In this document: positions 1 through 8,984 of the stretch, in pieces
How the letters are laid out: each line of letters opens with the position of its first letter
Numbering within the stretch: the first letter of the stretch is position 1
Origin: Symbiodinium natans
Lineage: Eukaryota > Sar > Dinophyceae > Suessiales > Symbiodiniaceae
DNA: 64,000 nt
Reading direction: 5' to 3'
NCBI GenBank assembly: GCA_905221605.1
Contig: CAJNDS010002268.1
Coordinates: 133,232 to 197,231 of the forward strand
Program-made: the position numbers and the translations under genes
The notes under the pieces: generated by a model
Database searches by the model: none
What the model saw: the letters and a program-made list of their open reading frames with translations, nothing else
What the model was told of the DNA's origin: nothing

Positions 1-480
1 TTTCATGCACTATTGCCATTGTTAGATTGTTAGTGTGACGCGTGCAGTTTGTGTGTGTGTGATTGTGCAAGAAAGACCAGAATTTGATTCCACACCATGT
101 TTCACAAGCTCCGCATTTTGCACCGATGTGTTTCATTGCGGAGAAAAGGTGCGCTTTCTTTGTCGCTATGCAGCATTGTCAAGCGGTATCCTTGGGAGTC
201 TCCTTTAACTCAGGCATTTCTATAAATAATTTTCAGAGGCCCGGAACCACAACCCAGATCCTCATTCGTATTCTTATTCTATTTGATTATTCTTATTCTC
301 GTTCTATTATTATTATTGTTATGTTTTTTGTTCTCTTTGAGGTGAGGGTACTTAAGCTAAGAGTAGTTCAGGGGTCAGGGTGAAGCAGCATGAGCCCAAC
401 AAAGTAAGCACCAAGCCTCAGATAGTTATCTTCTTATCCCGACACGTTATACCCCTATGCTGGAAACTCCGCGGATGACC
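1..480. other. Non-repeat segment, no gene supported
   Basis: Mixed-composition sequence with an AT-rich stretch near 280-330. A 106-codon open frame on + (63-383) has no recognisable domain and no consensus splice borders, so it is not called as a gene. Telomere-type repeats begin at about 482. Confidence 0.3.
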
Positions 481-481
481 C

Positions 482-592
482 CCTAAACCCGAGACCCATC
501 CAAAAGAAAACCCTAAACCCTAAACCCTAAACCCTAAACCCTAAACCCTAAACCCTCAACCCTCAACCCTCAACCCTAAACCCTAAACCAAT
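482..592. repeat. ITS array, CCCTAAA strand
   Basis: Interstitial telomere-type array of CCCTAAA with some CCCTCAA units. It lies directly upstream of the exon candidate at 613-669, which has a TTTAGGG array on its other side, so the unique piece is capped like a miniature chromosome. Confidence 0.95.
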
Positions 593-612
593 TCTGCGGC
601 CCGGGGGGGCAG

Positions 613-669
613 ATCATCGCCATGCCGACAAAGCCTCCGTCCAGCGAGCTGGCTGCAAGCAAAGCGTGG
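613..669 (+). CDS. Exon candidate, product unknown
   Basis: Nineteen codons (IIAMPTKPPSSELAASKAW), GC-rich at third positions, phase 0 at both ends. The acceptor is GGGGGGCAG| and the donor GTTTAGGG is the first unit of the following telomeric array. No domain is recognised. The clean borders support an exon, but 57 bases could be open by chance. Confidence 0.45.
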
Positions 670-689
670 GTTTAGGGTGGGTAGCTAGG

Positions 690-960
690 GGTTTAGGTTT
701 TAGGGTTTAGGGTTTAGGGTTGAGAGTTTAGGGTTTAGAGGGTTTACAGGGTTTTGAGGGTTTAGGGTTTAGAGGGTTTAGAGGGTTTAGAGGGTTCAGA
801 GGGTTGAGAGGGTTGAGAGGGTTTAGAGGGTTTAGAGGGTTTGGAGGGTTTAGTGGGTTCAGAGGGTTGAGAGGGTTTAGTGGGTTTAGAGGGTTTGGGG
901 GGTTTAGAGGGTCTAGAGGGTTTGGAGGGTTTAGAGGGCTTAGTGGGTTTAGGGTCTAGG
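690..960. repeat. Degenerate TTTAGGG/GAGGGTTTA array
   Basis: G-strand telomere-like array in which GAGGGTTTA and GAGGGTTGA variants dominate, i.e. a locally homogenised variant rather than canonical telomere. Confidence 0.85.
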
Positions 961-961
961 G

Positions 962-1044
962 CTAGTCAAAAGTACCCGAACTAGAGTTATAAGTACAATT
1001 ACTCTGCTTATAACCCTGCTTCTAACTACCCATGAACCCTCCGA
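962..1044. repeat. Half copy of a MITE-A related foldback element
   Basis: Contains AGTTATAAGTACAATTAC, then CTTATAACC and ACTACCCATGAACC. This matches the right half of the element at 60167-60298, including its CCCATGAACC terminus. No left arm is present. Confidence 0.5.
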
Positions 1045-1151
1045 TCTCAACTTCAAGGCTGCGTTCAAGGCAGCCGGAGCCGAGAAGAAGAAGGTGCTGC
1101 CGACAGAGCCCACGTGAAATCCCCCAATCTCGGCCGCGTCAAGCTTGATCG

Positions 1152-1214
1152 CACCTTAAACCTTAAACCTTAAACCTTAAACCTTAAACCTTAAACCTTA
1201 AACCTTAAACCTTA
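1152..1214. repeat. CCTTAAA variant ITS array
   Basis: About nine tandem ACCTTAA units, a homogeneous variant of CCCTAAA. Upstream at 1048-1110 an open + frame ends in a TGA (KKKVLPTEPT*), a possible terminal exon. Confidence 0.9.
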
Positions 1215-1245
1215 GACCCTAAACCCTGAACCCCAAACCCTAAAG

Positions 1246-1423
1246 TGGCTTCCTGTCTGGGTCCGAGCTGACCAACTTCTTGGGCGTGTCAGGAAAGACC
1301 TTTTGATGCTCACTCGAGGCAAGGTGGCTCTGGAAGACAGAGCAGAGACCCTTAAAGGGTACTGCATATCCTCCGTCGCAGGTGGAGAGCTTTGGCCTTC
1401 AACCCCAGCACAAGATCAAGCGG
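1246..1423 (+). CDS. Exon candidate, 59 codons, product unknown
   Basis: Open + frame starting WLPVWVRADQLLGRVRKD and continuing through a LEDRAETLKGYC segment. The acceptor AG follows a CCCTAAAG unit and the donor is GCGG|GTTTG just before a CCCTAAA array. The 178-bp length and phase 1 end are normal for a dinoflagellate internal exon. No family recognised. Confidence 0.5.
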
Positions 1424-1430
1424 GTTTGTA

Positions 1431-1538
1431 ACCCTAAACCCTAAACCCTAAACCCTAAACCCTAAACCCTAAACCCTAAACCCTAAACCCTAAACCCTAA
1501 ACCCTAAACCCTGAACCCTAAACCCTAAACCCTAAACC
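1431..1538. repeat. ITS array, CCCTAAA strand
   Basis: Near-perfect CCCTAAA tandem array with one CCCTGAA unit. Confidence 0.97.
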
Positions 1539-1824
1539 CAATGTTGGCTTGGGGTCGGGTTTAGGCCTTTTAGGGTCTCAGGGTGCCTATTAGGCCAGAG
1601 TGCTGCTCTGTGGGAACATATTTGGTTATTGTTGGTTTAGGGTTTAGGGCCTCGAGCTAAACCCTAAACCCTCAACCCTAAACCCCTACCCCTTGACCCC
1701 TAAACCCTAAGCCCTAAACCCTAAACCCGAAACCCGAAACCCTAAACCCTAAACCCTAAACGTTCGGGCTTAGGGCTTCAGAAAGGGAAATCCTATCTCG
1801 GACCCCTAAATCCACACCGCGGGG

Positions 1825-1931
1825 GGCGTGGCCTGTTTTAAGACACTGCCTCTCCCCCTCGGGGCTACGGCCTCGGTCTTGCGCTTCATCCGCATGTCAC
1901 GACTTCTTCACCGTACATTCTCCTTTTATAG
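1825..1931 (+). CDS. Reverse-transcriptase-like exon fragment
   Basis: The frame reads VACFKTLPLPLGATASVLRF and then an R-rich stretch. The LPxGxxxSVxxFxR pattern resembles the segment after the finger domain in copia-like reverse transcriptases, and a similar CFFPFGAMRSV piece occurs at 22104-22149. The donor is TATAG|GTTAGGG. An in-frame stop lies at 1807 and no close acceptor is seen, so this is a fragment. Family assignment is from motif memory only. Confidence 0.4.
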
Positions 1932-2162
1932 GTTAGGGTTTATGGTTTAGGATTTAGGATTTAGGGTTTGGAGAATCAAGAAGCTTTCGCGTCTAGGGTG
2001 TCCTAACCACAGGGGAACTACAGCCCTGAGACCAAAACCCCTACTGTAGAGCTTTACTTAGAGACCTTACGCAGGGTTTAGTGTTTACGGTTTAGGGTTT
2101 GTAGGGGTTAGGGTTTAGCGTTCAGGGTTTCGGGTTTAGGGCCCAACACCAGAAAAAAACCC

Positions 2163-2251
2163 AAGACACCAACCGGTTCTACGAGGCATGCGGGTGGTGA
2201 ATCTGAGCAACGCCTCGGTGCGGTATTGGCTGCGACTTGGCTGTGCCTAGC
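2163..2251 (+). CDS. Terminal exon candidate
   Basis: Open frame ending RVVNLSNASVRYWLRLGCA followed by TAG. The acceptor is uncertain (CCCAAG| near 2165). Product unknown. Confidence 0.3.
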
Positions 2252-2460
2252 CGCGGGATCAGGGGTTGCCTTCGGAAGCCCTGAGCCCTACTCGTAAATC
2301 TTGAACCCTGCGGTTTAGGGTCGAGGGTTTAGGGTTTAGGGTTTCAGGAATAGCTCGAAACCGCATGCAAAGGCCCTGGGCAGAATGGTCATAGCTTGTG
2401 CTCCCTGAACTGCCCTGAGCCCCAGAGCCCGAAAGCCCAGATGTCAAACCCCAAACTCTA

Positions 2461-2775
2461 GCACCCCAAACCCTAAACCCTAAACCCTAAACCCTAAACC
2501 CTAAACCCTAAACCCTAAACCCTAAACCCTAAACCCTAAACCCTAAACCCTAAACCCTAAACCCTAAACCCTAAACCCTAAACCCTAAACCCTAAACCCT
2601 AAACCCTAACCTAAACCCTAAACCCTAAACCCTAAACCCTAAACCCTAAACCCTAAACCCTAAACCCTAAACCCTAAACCCTAAACCCTAAACCCTAAAC
2701 CCTAAACCCTAAACCCTATACCCTAAACCCTAAACCCTAAGCCCTAAACCCTAAACCCGAAACCCTAAACCCTAG
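2461..2775. repeat. Longest CCCTAAA ITS array
   Basis: About 310 bp of almost uninterrupted CCCTAAA with a single CCCTAACCTAAA phase slip. It ends in GCCCTAAA/CCCGAAA variants and unique DNA, so it is interstitial and not a chromosome end. Confidence 0.98.
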
Positions 2776-2895
2776 ACCAGAAACCGAAGCGCTGAGTCCT
2801 CAAACGCATAACCTGCGCAAGCGAAAGCCAGGTTGCGGGAAAAGCGGCTCAAGCTTGGGGTTTTAGGGTGTTTTTGTTGATGCTTTTGGGGGTTT

Positions 2896-3085
2896 GTTAG
2901 GGTTTACTAGCGTTTACTAGGGTTTTACTAGGGCTTACTAGGGTTTACTAGGGTTTACTAGGGTTTACTAGGGTTTACTAGGGTTTACTAGGGTTTACTA
3001 GGGTTTACTAGGGTTTACTAGGGTTTACTAGGGTTTACTAGGGTTTACTAGGGTTTACTAGGGTTTACTAGGGTTTACTAGGGTT
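2896..3085. repeat. TTTACTAGGG decamer array
   Basis: About 18 tandem GTTTACTAGG decamers, a TTTAGGG unit carrying a 3-bp ACT insertion that has been amplified as a block. Degenerate TTTAGGG-like DNA continues to about 3330. Confidence 0.95.
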
Positions 3086-3605
3086 TAAGGGTTGTTCGGG
3101 CTTTATGGTTTTCAGGGTTTTTTGGGGTTTATTCGGGTTTACTCGAGTTTATAGGCTTTGTAGGGTTTCAGGGTTTTAGGGTTTCAGGGCTTCAGGGGTT
3201 TAGTCACTAAACTTTAGTGTTTTCTGGTTTATAGGGCTTACAGGCTTGGAGGGTTTATAGGTTTTTAGGGTTTATAAGCGTTTATCGGCTTTCAGGGTTT
3301 TTAGGGATTAGGGCTGAGAGTTTAGGGGGGGGGGGGGGAGGTTCAGCCGAGGACCTTCAGTAGCGCGCGGATTTCCGGTTTCTTAGGCCCTGCTTGGACC
3401 ACTTGTATAGACCGAGTATGACAAGCAAGGTTTTAGGGTGTGTTCCAAGGGATGAGGACTCGTACCCTTAAGGTTGTACCCCTAAAGGTTTCCATGAATA
3501 TGCTCCTAGTATGGCCCTTGTATTCTTTAAAACGGGTTTAGGGTGTGGGTGTGTAGGGTTTATGGTCACCTGGTTATCGTTGGGTATTTTCGATCGTTCG
3601 TTGAG

Positions 3606-3969
3606 GCCTACGGTACCAAAACTAAGACCGAGTCTGGAGAGAAGGCCAACGGCGAACCTTCAAATTTCGATCCGGACTTGCTCGCGCAGCGGGCAGAAGT
3701 GGTCATGTTGGGCAAACTTCATCCTGTCTCCCTGCTAGATGATGTTCGAGGAACGCTGGGGTCTCGTTTGAAGAGCTTGGCTGGCAAGAGCACGGTGGAC
3801 ACCGTCACAAGTCAGATTCGGGACTTGATGCATGAAGACCTGTCCAAGGCGAAGAAATTTGGTGCCAAGTTTGTCTTGATGGCCGACACGTGGAAACCCA
3901 AATCGAAACGTCGACGACACTATCTGGCCATTTATTATGTTGACTACACAGATGACACTTTGTCGAAAG
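3606..3969 (+). CDS. hAT-type transposase-like exon
   Basis: A 121-codon + frame. Near its end it reads FVLMADTWKPKSKRRRHYLA then IYYVDYTDD. This matches the shape of the first RNase-H-like strand of hAT transposases (D-x-W-[TK], basic stretch, YLAI/YLGVT, hYIDD), where the Asp is the first catalytic residue. The acceptor is TTGAG|GCC and the donor AAAG|GTGGGT. The rest of a transposase (DDE remainder, dimerisation region) is not visible nearby, so it is a partial or spliced copy. Confidence 0.5.
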
Positions 3970-4067
3970 GTGGGTATGCCTGGCTGTGATGGTGGCTCCA
4001 GGCCTTCTAGTGCTCGGCCTGCCCCAATGAGTGATATGCCCTCAACACTACACCTTAAATTCTGTGT

Positions 4068-4192
4068 GGACGGGAGCGGTTCGGTTAGGGGAACGGTTCG
4101 GTTAAATGTTCAAGGCGGTTTGGTTCGCGCAGCGGTTCGGTTTTTGGCGGTTTCGGTTCTAGCGGTTCGGTTCGGTTCCGGAGCCTTTTATG
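4068..4192. repeat. GGTTCGGTT-rich segment
   Basis: Many direct GGTTCGGTT/GCGGTTTGG motifs within 125 bp, immediately downstream of the hAT-like exon. Repetitive GGTTCGGTT subterminal DNA is typical of many hAT transposon ends, so this may be an internal end of the same element. No terminal inverted repeat was identified. Confidence 0.45.
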
Positions 4193-4353
4193 ATTATAGG
4201 GAGGGGGTTCAAGCGGGTGTGTCTGTCTAAGCTTCCCTAGGCACCTACCCTAAACCCTAAACTCTACATCCTACCCCGTCCCTCAAGGACTCTGTTAGTA
4301 CCACCGTCAGCCGCGAGTTGGGCTAATGGAGTCGTGGCTTGGGTTTTCTTATG

Positions 4354-4503
4354 GGGGGGTTTAGGGTTTAGGGTTTAGGGTTTAGGGTTTAGGGTTTAGG
4401 GTTTAGGGTTTAGGGTTTAGGAGGTTTGGGGTTTAGGGTTTAGGGTTTGGGGTTTAGAGTTTAGGGCTTGGGGTTCAGGGTTTAGGGTTTGGGGTTTAGG
4501 GTT
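4354..4503. repeat. ITS array, TTTAGGG strand
   Basis: Perfect TTTAGGG units followed by TTTGGGG/TTTAGAG variants. Confidence 0.95.
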
Positions 4504-4959
4504 TGGCAACCTGGGCCAGGGTAAAAGCCAAACGCGAAACTCCTATCGCCCAGGTCCATGGGAGAAAGCTGGTACTCGACCCCGTCGGTGGTGGATGTCA
4601 GAAACACGGATGTGTTGCTGGATTGCAATCATCCCCAACCTTGAGATTAAACCCTACACCCTCAAGCCTAAACCCTAAATCCTAAGCTTCTGATTCCCAA
4701 AAAACCGCATCTGAGCCCCAAAAACTGCTTGGCCCTTAAATTGGGGCGCCCTGAATGTCGCTCTGCCTGCTGGCAGTGGGCCCGGTCGCCCACAAAAATG
4801 CCGAACCCACATACATCCCAAACCTTAAAGCCTTACAAGAAGCCTGCCCTAGATCCTAAATCTAGTACTCCCAGGCCTAGAAGCCTTCAAGCCCTACAGC
4901 CTGAGCCCCAAACCCTAAATCCCAAACACCAAAACCCAAAACCCAAACCCCAAACCCTC

Positions 4960-5155
4960 AACTTTAAACCCTAAACCCCCAGCTCTAAACCCTAAACTTT
5001 AAACCCTAAACCCCAAACTCTAAACCCTAAACTTTAAACCCTAAACCCCAAACCCTAAACCTTCAACCCTAAACCCCAAACCCCAAACCCTAAACCCTAA
5101 ACGTTAAACCCTAAACTCCAAACCCTAAGCCCTAATCCCCAAACCTTCGCTTGCC
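4960..5155. repeat. Degenerate CCCTAAA/CCCCAAA/ACTTTAA array
   Basis: Interspersed CCCTAAACTTTAA and CCCCAAACC units. The repeated 14-mer pattern suggests higher-order amplification. Confidence 0.85.
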
Positions 5156-5410
5156 TAAACCCTAAAAACCTGCCGAGGACCGGAATTCCCATCCTGCATG
5201 GGAAGGCCCCGAGTGTCTCAGAGCCTGGGTCTTTGGGGTTTAGGGTATAGGGCTGTAGGGTTCAGGGTTTAGGGTTGGGGTTTCGTGTTTTTGGGTTTAG
5301 GGTTTAGGGTTTAGGGTTTAGGGTTTAGGGTTGTGTATCTACTGGGGACAGTCTGGAAAAAATTCGCTTGCGAGATGACTCATGGCCCTAGCCTCTTTGC
5401 CCGTGACTAG

Positions 5411-5779
5411 AGCTCTCACCGAATCCCGAAGAGAGTTCCACTGCCGCCGGTGTGCGAGTACATGCAGTACTTGGAGGTTCATGGTACTTAGTAACTAGTT
5501 ATAACTGTACTTATAACTGCACTTATAAGCCCCCTAAGTGCCCTAATATGGTTATAAGTACAGTTATAAGTACAGTTGTAATTGGTTAATAAGTACCACG
5601 AACCTCCAAGTATGAGTCGCATCGCCTTGCGGAAAAAGGCTCGGTGAAGTACTATGTCCTCTATGCCCAGACGCCAGCAGTGTTCAAGCACAAGCGGCCG
5701 AGCGTGGATGACGCGACGGCCCTTGTGAGAATTCAGAATATGCTGCTGCAGCCCAGCACGGACAGGAACGCAGAGTTAC
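5411..5779 (+). CDS. Exon interrupted by a MITE-A foldback element
   Basis: Left part (acceptor GACTAG|) reads RIPKRVPLPPVCEYMQ up to the TA at 5468-5469. The right part begins at the TA of 5611-5612 and reads YESHRLAEKGSVKYYVLYAQ, then HKRPSVDDATALVRIQNMLL, to a GTATTT donor. Removing the element and one TA joins the halves in frame. Alternatively, a 134-bp GT-AG intron using the element's own GAG|GTTC and CCAAG| would also stay in frame (adding L-E-Y). The left half is open in other frames too. Product unknown. Confidence 0.5.
5470..5610. mobile_element. MITE-A copy 1 (foldback, TA flanks)
   Basis: 141 bp, terminal inverted repeats CTTGGAGGTTC...GAACCTCCAAG, and nearly full-length self-complementarity built from ATAACTGTACTTATAAC / GTTATAAGTACAGTTAT. 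It is flanked on both sides by TA, as for Tc1/mariner-type insertions, and encodes no protein. It sits inside the exon at 5411-5779. Confidence 0.8.
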
Positions 5780-5840
5780 GTATTTTCTGGCGGGGATCTA
5801 CGAGTCATTGTCCGTTTTTTCCCTTTACGTAGCACGGCAG

Positions 5841-5873
5841 AGGGTCAGGAATATCTTTGTCAAGGACACACGT
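5841..5873 (+). CDS. Micro-exon downstream of the MITE-split exon
   Basis: Acceptor ACGGCAG| and a canonical GTAAGT donor enclose 33 bases. Joined to the previous exon across a 61-bp GT-AG intron (5780-5840) the frame continues as ELQGQEYLCQGHT. Its length is a multiple of three. Confidence 0.4.
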
Positions 5874-5943
5874 GTAAGTTTTCTGGCGGCGCAAGTGTGA
5901 GAGGTTCCTAACCAGGACCCAGAGTAGGCCCTTATTGGGCTTA

Positions 5944-6064
5944 GGGTTTAGGGCTAGGACCCAGAGTAGGCCCTTGTTCCTTTTGTTTAGTGTTTAGGTT
6001 TCCGTGTACTCCCCTTGAAACCAATGCAGGCACCCTTTTTGCTTCCAAGGTTACTTTTGGGTTC
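5944..6064. repeat. Dispersed element family C
   Basis: Shares AGTAGGCCCTTGTTCC, GCACCCTTTTTGCTTCC and AGGTTACTTTTGGG with copies near 12184, 19228, 36612, 61930 and 61755. About 100 bp, non-coding, often carrying embedded TTTAGGG units. Confidence 0.55.
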
Positions 6065-6204
6065 TTCATACGGAGATATGGCATGATGGCCCCTTCAGGA
6101 TGCGATATAGGGAGGAAAACGGATGCCAACAAATCCTTATTCAGGAAACCCTGAAGAACCCGAAGCCCCAAACCCATAACCCTGAAGTCTTCAACCCTAC
6201 ACCC

Positions 6205-6290
6205 TAGGTTTAGGGTTTAGGGTTTAGGGTTTAGGGTTTAGGGTTTAGGGTTTAGGGTTTAGGCTTTAGGCTTTAGGGTTTAGGTTTTAG
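6205..6290. repeat. ITS array whose end forms an acceptor
   Basis: TTTAGGG/TTTAGGC array ending GGTTTTAG|GG, where the exon candidate at 6291 starts. Confidence 0.9.
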
Positions 6291-6431
6291 GGACTCTGCT
6301 TCCCAACTGCCCCCGCTGGTGAGGCCTTACGCCTCGTTACGGACCGAAACTGCCACCCAGACGGCACTGGTGATATGCCCCAATACCCTCAAGCAGGAGC
6401 AGGGCCTGGGCTTGACCATGTGGGATTCAGG
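6291..6431 (+). CDS. Exon with telomeric splice sites on both sides
   Basis: 47 codons' worth of open frame (SQLPPLVRPYASLRTETATQ, then LVICPNTLKQEQGLGLTMWD). The acceptor is TTTTAG|GG of the upstream array and the donor CAGG|GTTTAGGG is the downstream array. Length 141 is a multiple of three. Product unknown. Confidence 0.55.
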
Positions 6432-6620
6432 GTTTAGGGTTTAGGGTGTAGGGTTTGCGCTATCTTCCAGTGTAGTATAGGGGCCTTAATAGTTAGAATA
6501 GGGTTTTGGGTCTTGGGTTTAGGGTTTAGGGTTTAGGGTTTAGGGTTTAGGGTTTAGGGTTTAGGGTTTAGGGTTTAGGGTTTAGGGTTTAGGGTTTAGG
6601 GTTTAGGGTTTAGGGTATAG

Positions 6621-6716
6621 GGGGCCGGGTCCTGCTTCCCAGATGTCCAAGGCATAGACGCGGCGAAGGAGCATCTCGGTCTGAGACTTCGTGCGCCCAC
6701 CGATGAGTCCTTCAGG
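6621..6716 (+). CDS. Exon with telomeric splice sites
   Basis: 32 codons, phase 0-0 (GSCFPDVQGIDAAKEHLGLR, then LRAPTDESFR). Acceptor GGTATAG|GGG and donor AGG|GTTTAGG are both telomere-derived. Product unknown. Confidence 0.55.
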
Positions 6717-6961
6717 GTTTAGGATTTAGGGTTTGGGGTATTTATTTGTCTTGAGGGTTTAGGGTTTAGGGTTTAGGGTTTAGGATTTAGGGTTCAGGGT
6801 GTTTAGGAGTTTAGGGTGTGTATGGTTTAGGATTTAGGGTTTCGGGTTTAGAGTTCAGGGTGTTTCGGATTTTGGGGGGGTTTAGGCTTTCAGGGTTCAC
6901 TGTTTCGGGTTCAAGGGTGGAGCTCACACCTTAAACCCTAAGCCTAATACCTAGTTCCAAG

Positions 6962-7065
6962 GGTAGTCATATACATGCTCCCTTAATATGGTCCCTTCGC
7001 TCCTCTAAAGAGTTCTGATGTAGGGGCCCTTGGGTTGCATAGGCCATGCAACTACCCCAAGACTA
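6962..7065. repeat. Dispersed element family D
   Basis: Shares ATGCTCCCTTAATATGGTCC, GTTCTGATGTAGGGGCCCTT and GGGTTGCATAGG with copies at 38511-38663 and, more diverged, 16960-17096, 21711-21830 and 63005-63070. Confidence 0.55.
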
Positions 7066-7559
7066 GTAGGCACCTAGACGGCATGCTGGGGTTTAGGGTT
7101 TAGGGTTTAGGGTTTAGGGTTTAGGGTTTAGGGTATACCTACCCAAGGCCTGAGGCGAAGTCGAGTTTAGTCGTACAGGAAGCTCTCAGTTGCTGAACGT
7201 TTAGGCTGTTGAAGGTGTAGGCTTCCGGGCGGAGGAGAAGAGCTCAGTAGTAGTAGTAGAGTAGGTAGCCTTTAACCTCTTGGGTATTCTAATCCCTAGA
7301 AAATCCCAAAGGTTGACCTCTAATTCCCCCCAGGTTACTGGACAACGAAGAGAGGGTTTAGGTCGTGTTCAGGGTTCAGTTTTTCAAGTCGAGGTCTTCA
7401 GACCCTGTCTTCTCAAGACTTGCTTTGGATATCTTCCCTGAAGACCCCTAATCCCGAAACCCGAACCCTAAGCCCTGAGCTCAAAGCCCTCAACCCTAAA
7501 CCCTCAACTCTAAACTCCAAACCCGAAAGCCTGAGCCCAAACTCTGGGGTTCTTACGGC

Positions 7560-7755
7560 AGGAGGGATCCTTATAAGGGATCCCTACAAGGGACCCTTTT
7601 AAGGGGATCTCAGGGTACTTAGGTACGTAGGGACTATACAAGGTGTATATATCGGGGTTACTAGGAGAATAAGAGTACAAGGTGTATATATCGGGGCTAC
7701 TAAGAGCAAAAGAGTCAGGGTGCCTTCTAGGGGTCCCTCCTTATATCCCTTAAGT
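7560..7755. repeat. Family E element with a 39-bp tandem duplication
   Basis: GGGATCC..TTATAAGGGATCCC ends and a central stretch in which a 39-bp unit (ACAAGGTGTATATATCGGGG...) occurs twice at about 7638-7714. Related sequences with GGGACCCTTAATCTTATTCC and TATATA cores lie at 9671-9780 and 56565-56675. Confidence 0.6.
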
Positions 7756-8060
7756 AGACCCTTCTTCGGGCAATTGTTTGTTCCTCATTCCCCAAAGTTT
7801 CGTACCAATGGTCCGTAAGGAGGGCTTTGAGATGAGGGCTTTGAGATGGGGGCTTCGGGTTGAAGGTTCAGGGTTCAGGGTTTAGGGTTTAAGTTTAGGG
7901 TTTAAGGTTTAGGGTTTAGGGGTTGGGGTTCTGGTTCACCCTCAACCCTCAACATCCCGAAATCTGGCTGAGAATCATCAAGGGAGCGCTTTACCCCAAA
8001 GGGGTCACTAGATGCCTCCTCCAAGCCCTAAACCTGGATCCAACCCCCTAAGCCACTAAG

Positions 8061-8108
8061 CCGACCTCTACCAGGGGTTACGGATCAAGGTGCCTCCGCC
8101 CTGTAGCC
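8061..8108 (+). CDS. Short exon candidate
   Basis: DLYQGLRIKVPPPCS, acceptor CACTAAG|, donor AGCC|GTTTAGGG at the first unit of the ITS array. Confidence 0.4.
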
Positions 8109-8174
8109 GTTTAGGGTTTAGGGTTTGGGGTTTAGGGTTTGGGGTTTAGGGTTTAGGGTTTAGGGTTTAGGGCA

Positions 8175-8525
8175 GGATACAGTAGCTTGAAAGCACCCAG
8201 TGCACCAGTGGTGGTACGATTGGCGGCTGGTGGAGATGGGTCGAGGTGCACTTCCCTCGCTGCGTCGTTCCTGAGGTCCCTGAGCACACAGCAGCTGACC
8301 GTTGTCGCCCAGTTCATCCACCAGTTTTCCAAAGACCCCCTAAACCGCGATCCCGTAGACTGCGGCCACCAGGGGGCATTCTGCGAAGTCATCGGCCAGA
8401 AGGGTCCGGTGGACTACGAGGAGTCTTGGCTTGGATCGCCAAATTCTCACCTCAGAGAACCACACCGGGATTGTGCGCTTGGCAGTGTTTGCGTCGCCCT
8501 CCTGTTGCTAAGCCCCAAGCCCTAA
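8175..8525 (+). CDS. Exon candidate, longest open frame about 112 codons
   Basis: The frame contains LSTQQLTVVAQFIHQFSKDP, then CGHQGAFCEVIGQKGPVDYE, with GC-rich third positions. It begins just after an ITS array (TTTAG|GGCAG) and runs into CCCTAAG-type repeats, so the true 3' border is earlier, probably 8440-8510. Another + frame is also open. No domain recognised. Confidence 0.45.
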   Translation, partial: GYSSLKAPSAPVVVRLAAGGDGSRCTSLAASFLRSLSTQQLTVVAQFIHQFSKDPLNRDPVDCGHQGAFCEVIGQKGPVDYEESWLGSPNSHLREPHRDCALGSVCVALLLLSPKP

Positions 8526-8689
8526 GCCCTAAGCCATAAGCCCGAAGCCCGAAGCCCTAAACGCCCTAAATCCTAAAGCCGGAACCCTGAACCCCAAAGC
8601 CCGAAAGGACCCACTTGATAGCCCGGTGGTGCCTTTTGTCTTTTCTAGGGGTCTGGGTTCCTTGATAAGAAAGTAGCCAGCGCTTTAGG

Positions 8690-8884
8690 GTTACCCTAAA
8701 CCCTAAATAAACCTGAGCCCCTAAACCCTAAAACCCTAAGCCCCTAAACCCTAAACCCTAAGCCCTAAACGCTAAACCCCAAACCCTAAACCTAAGCCCT
8801 AAGCCCTAAGCCCTAAACCCAAAACCCTAAACCCTGAACCCTAAACCCTGAACCCTAAACCCTAAACCCTAAACCCTAAACCCT
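8690..8884. repeat. CCCTAAA/CCCTAAG/CCCTGAA mixed ITS array
   Basis: C-strand array with blocks of each variant. Directly upstream of the 8898 exon candidate. Confidence 0.93.
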
Positions 8885-8897
8885 ACTGCAGTTCTAG

Positions 8898-8974
8898 GAA
8901 AGCCTCCAAGTCTTCGACGCTCGAGTTCTGCATCCTGCGCAGCCCGCAGTCTCCGGCGCGGTCGGGCTTCAAAG
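8898..8974 (+). CDS. Exon candidate, Ser/Lys-rich
   Basis: KASKSSTLEFCILRSPQSPA then RSGFK. Acceptor GTTCTAG|G and donor AAAG|GTTCAG. Product unknown. Confidence 0.4.
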
Positions 8975-8984
8975 GTTCAGAAGC

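Noticed and set aside
2461-2775. A true chromosome end
   Set aside because: Every long array is followed by unique sequence, arrays occur in both orientations, and the window continues on both sides.
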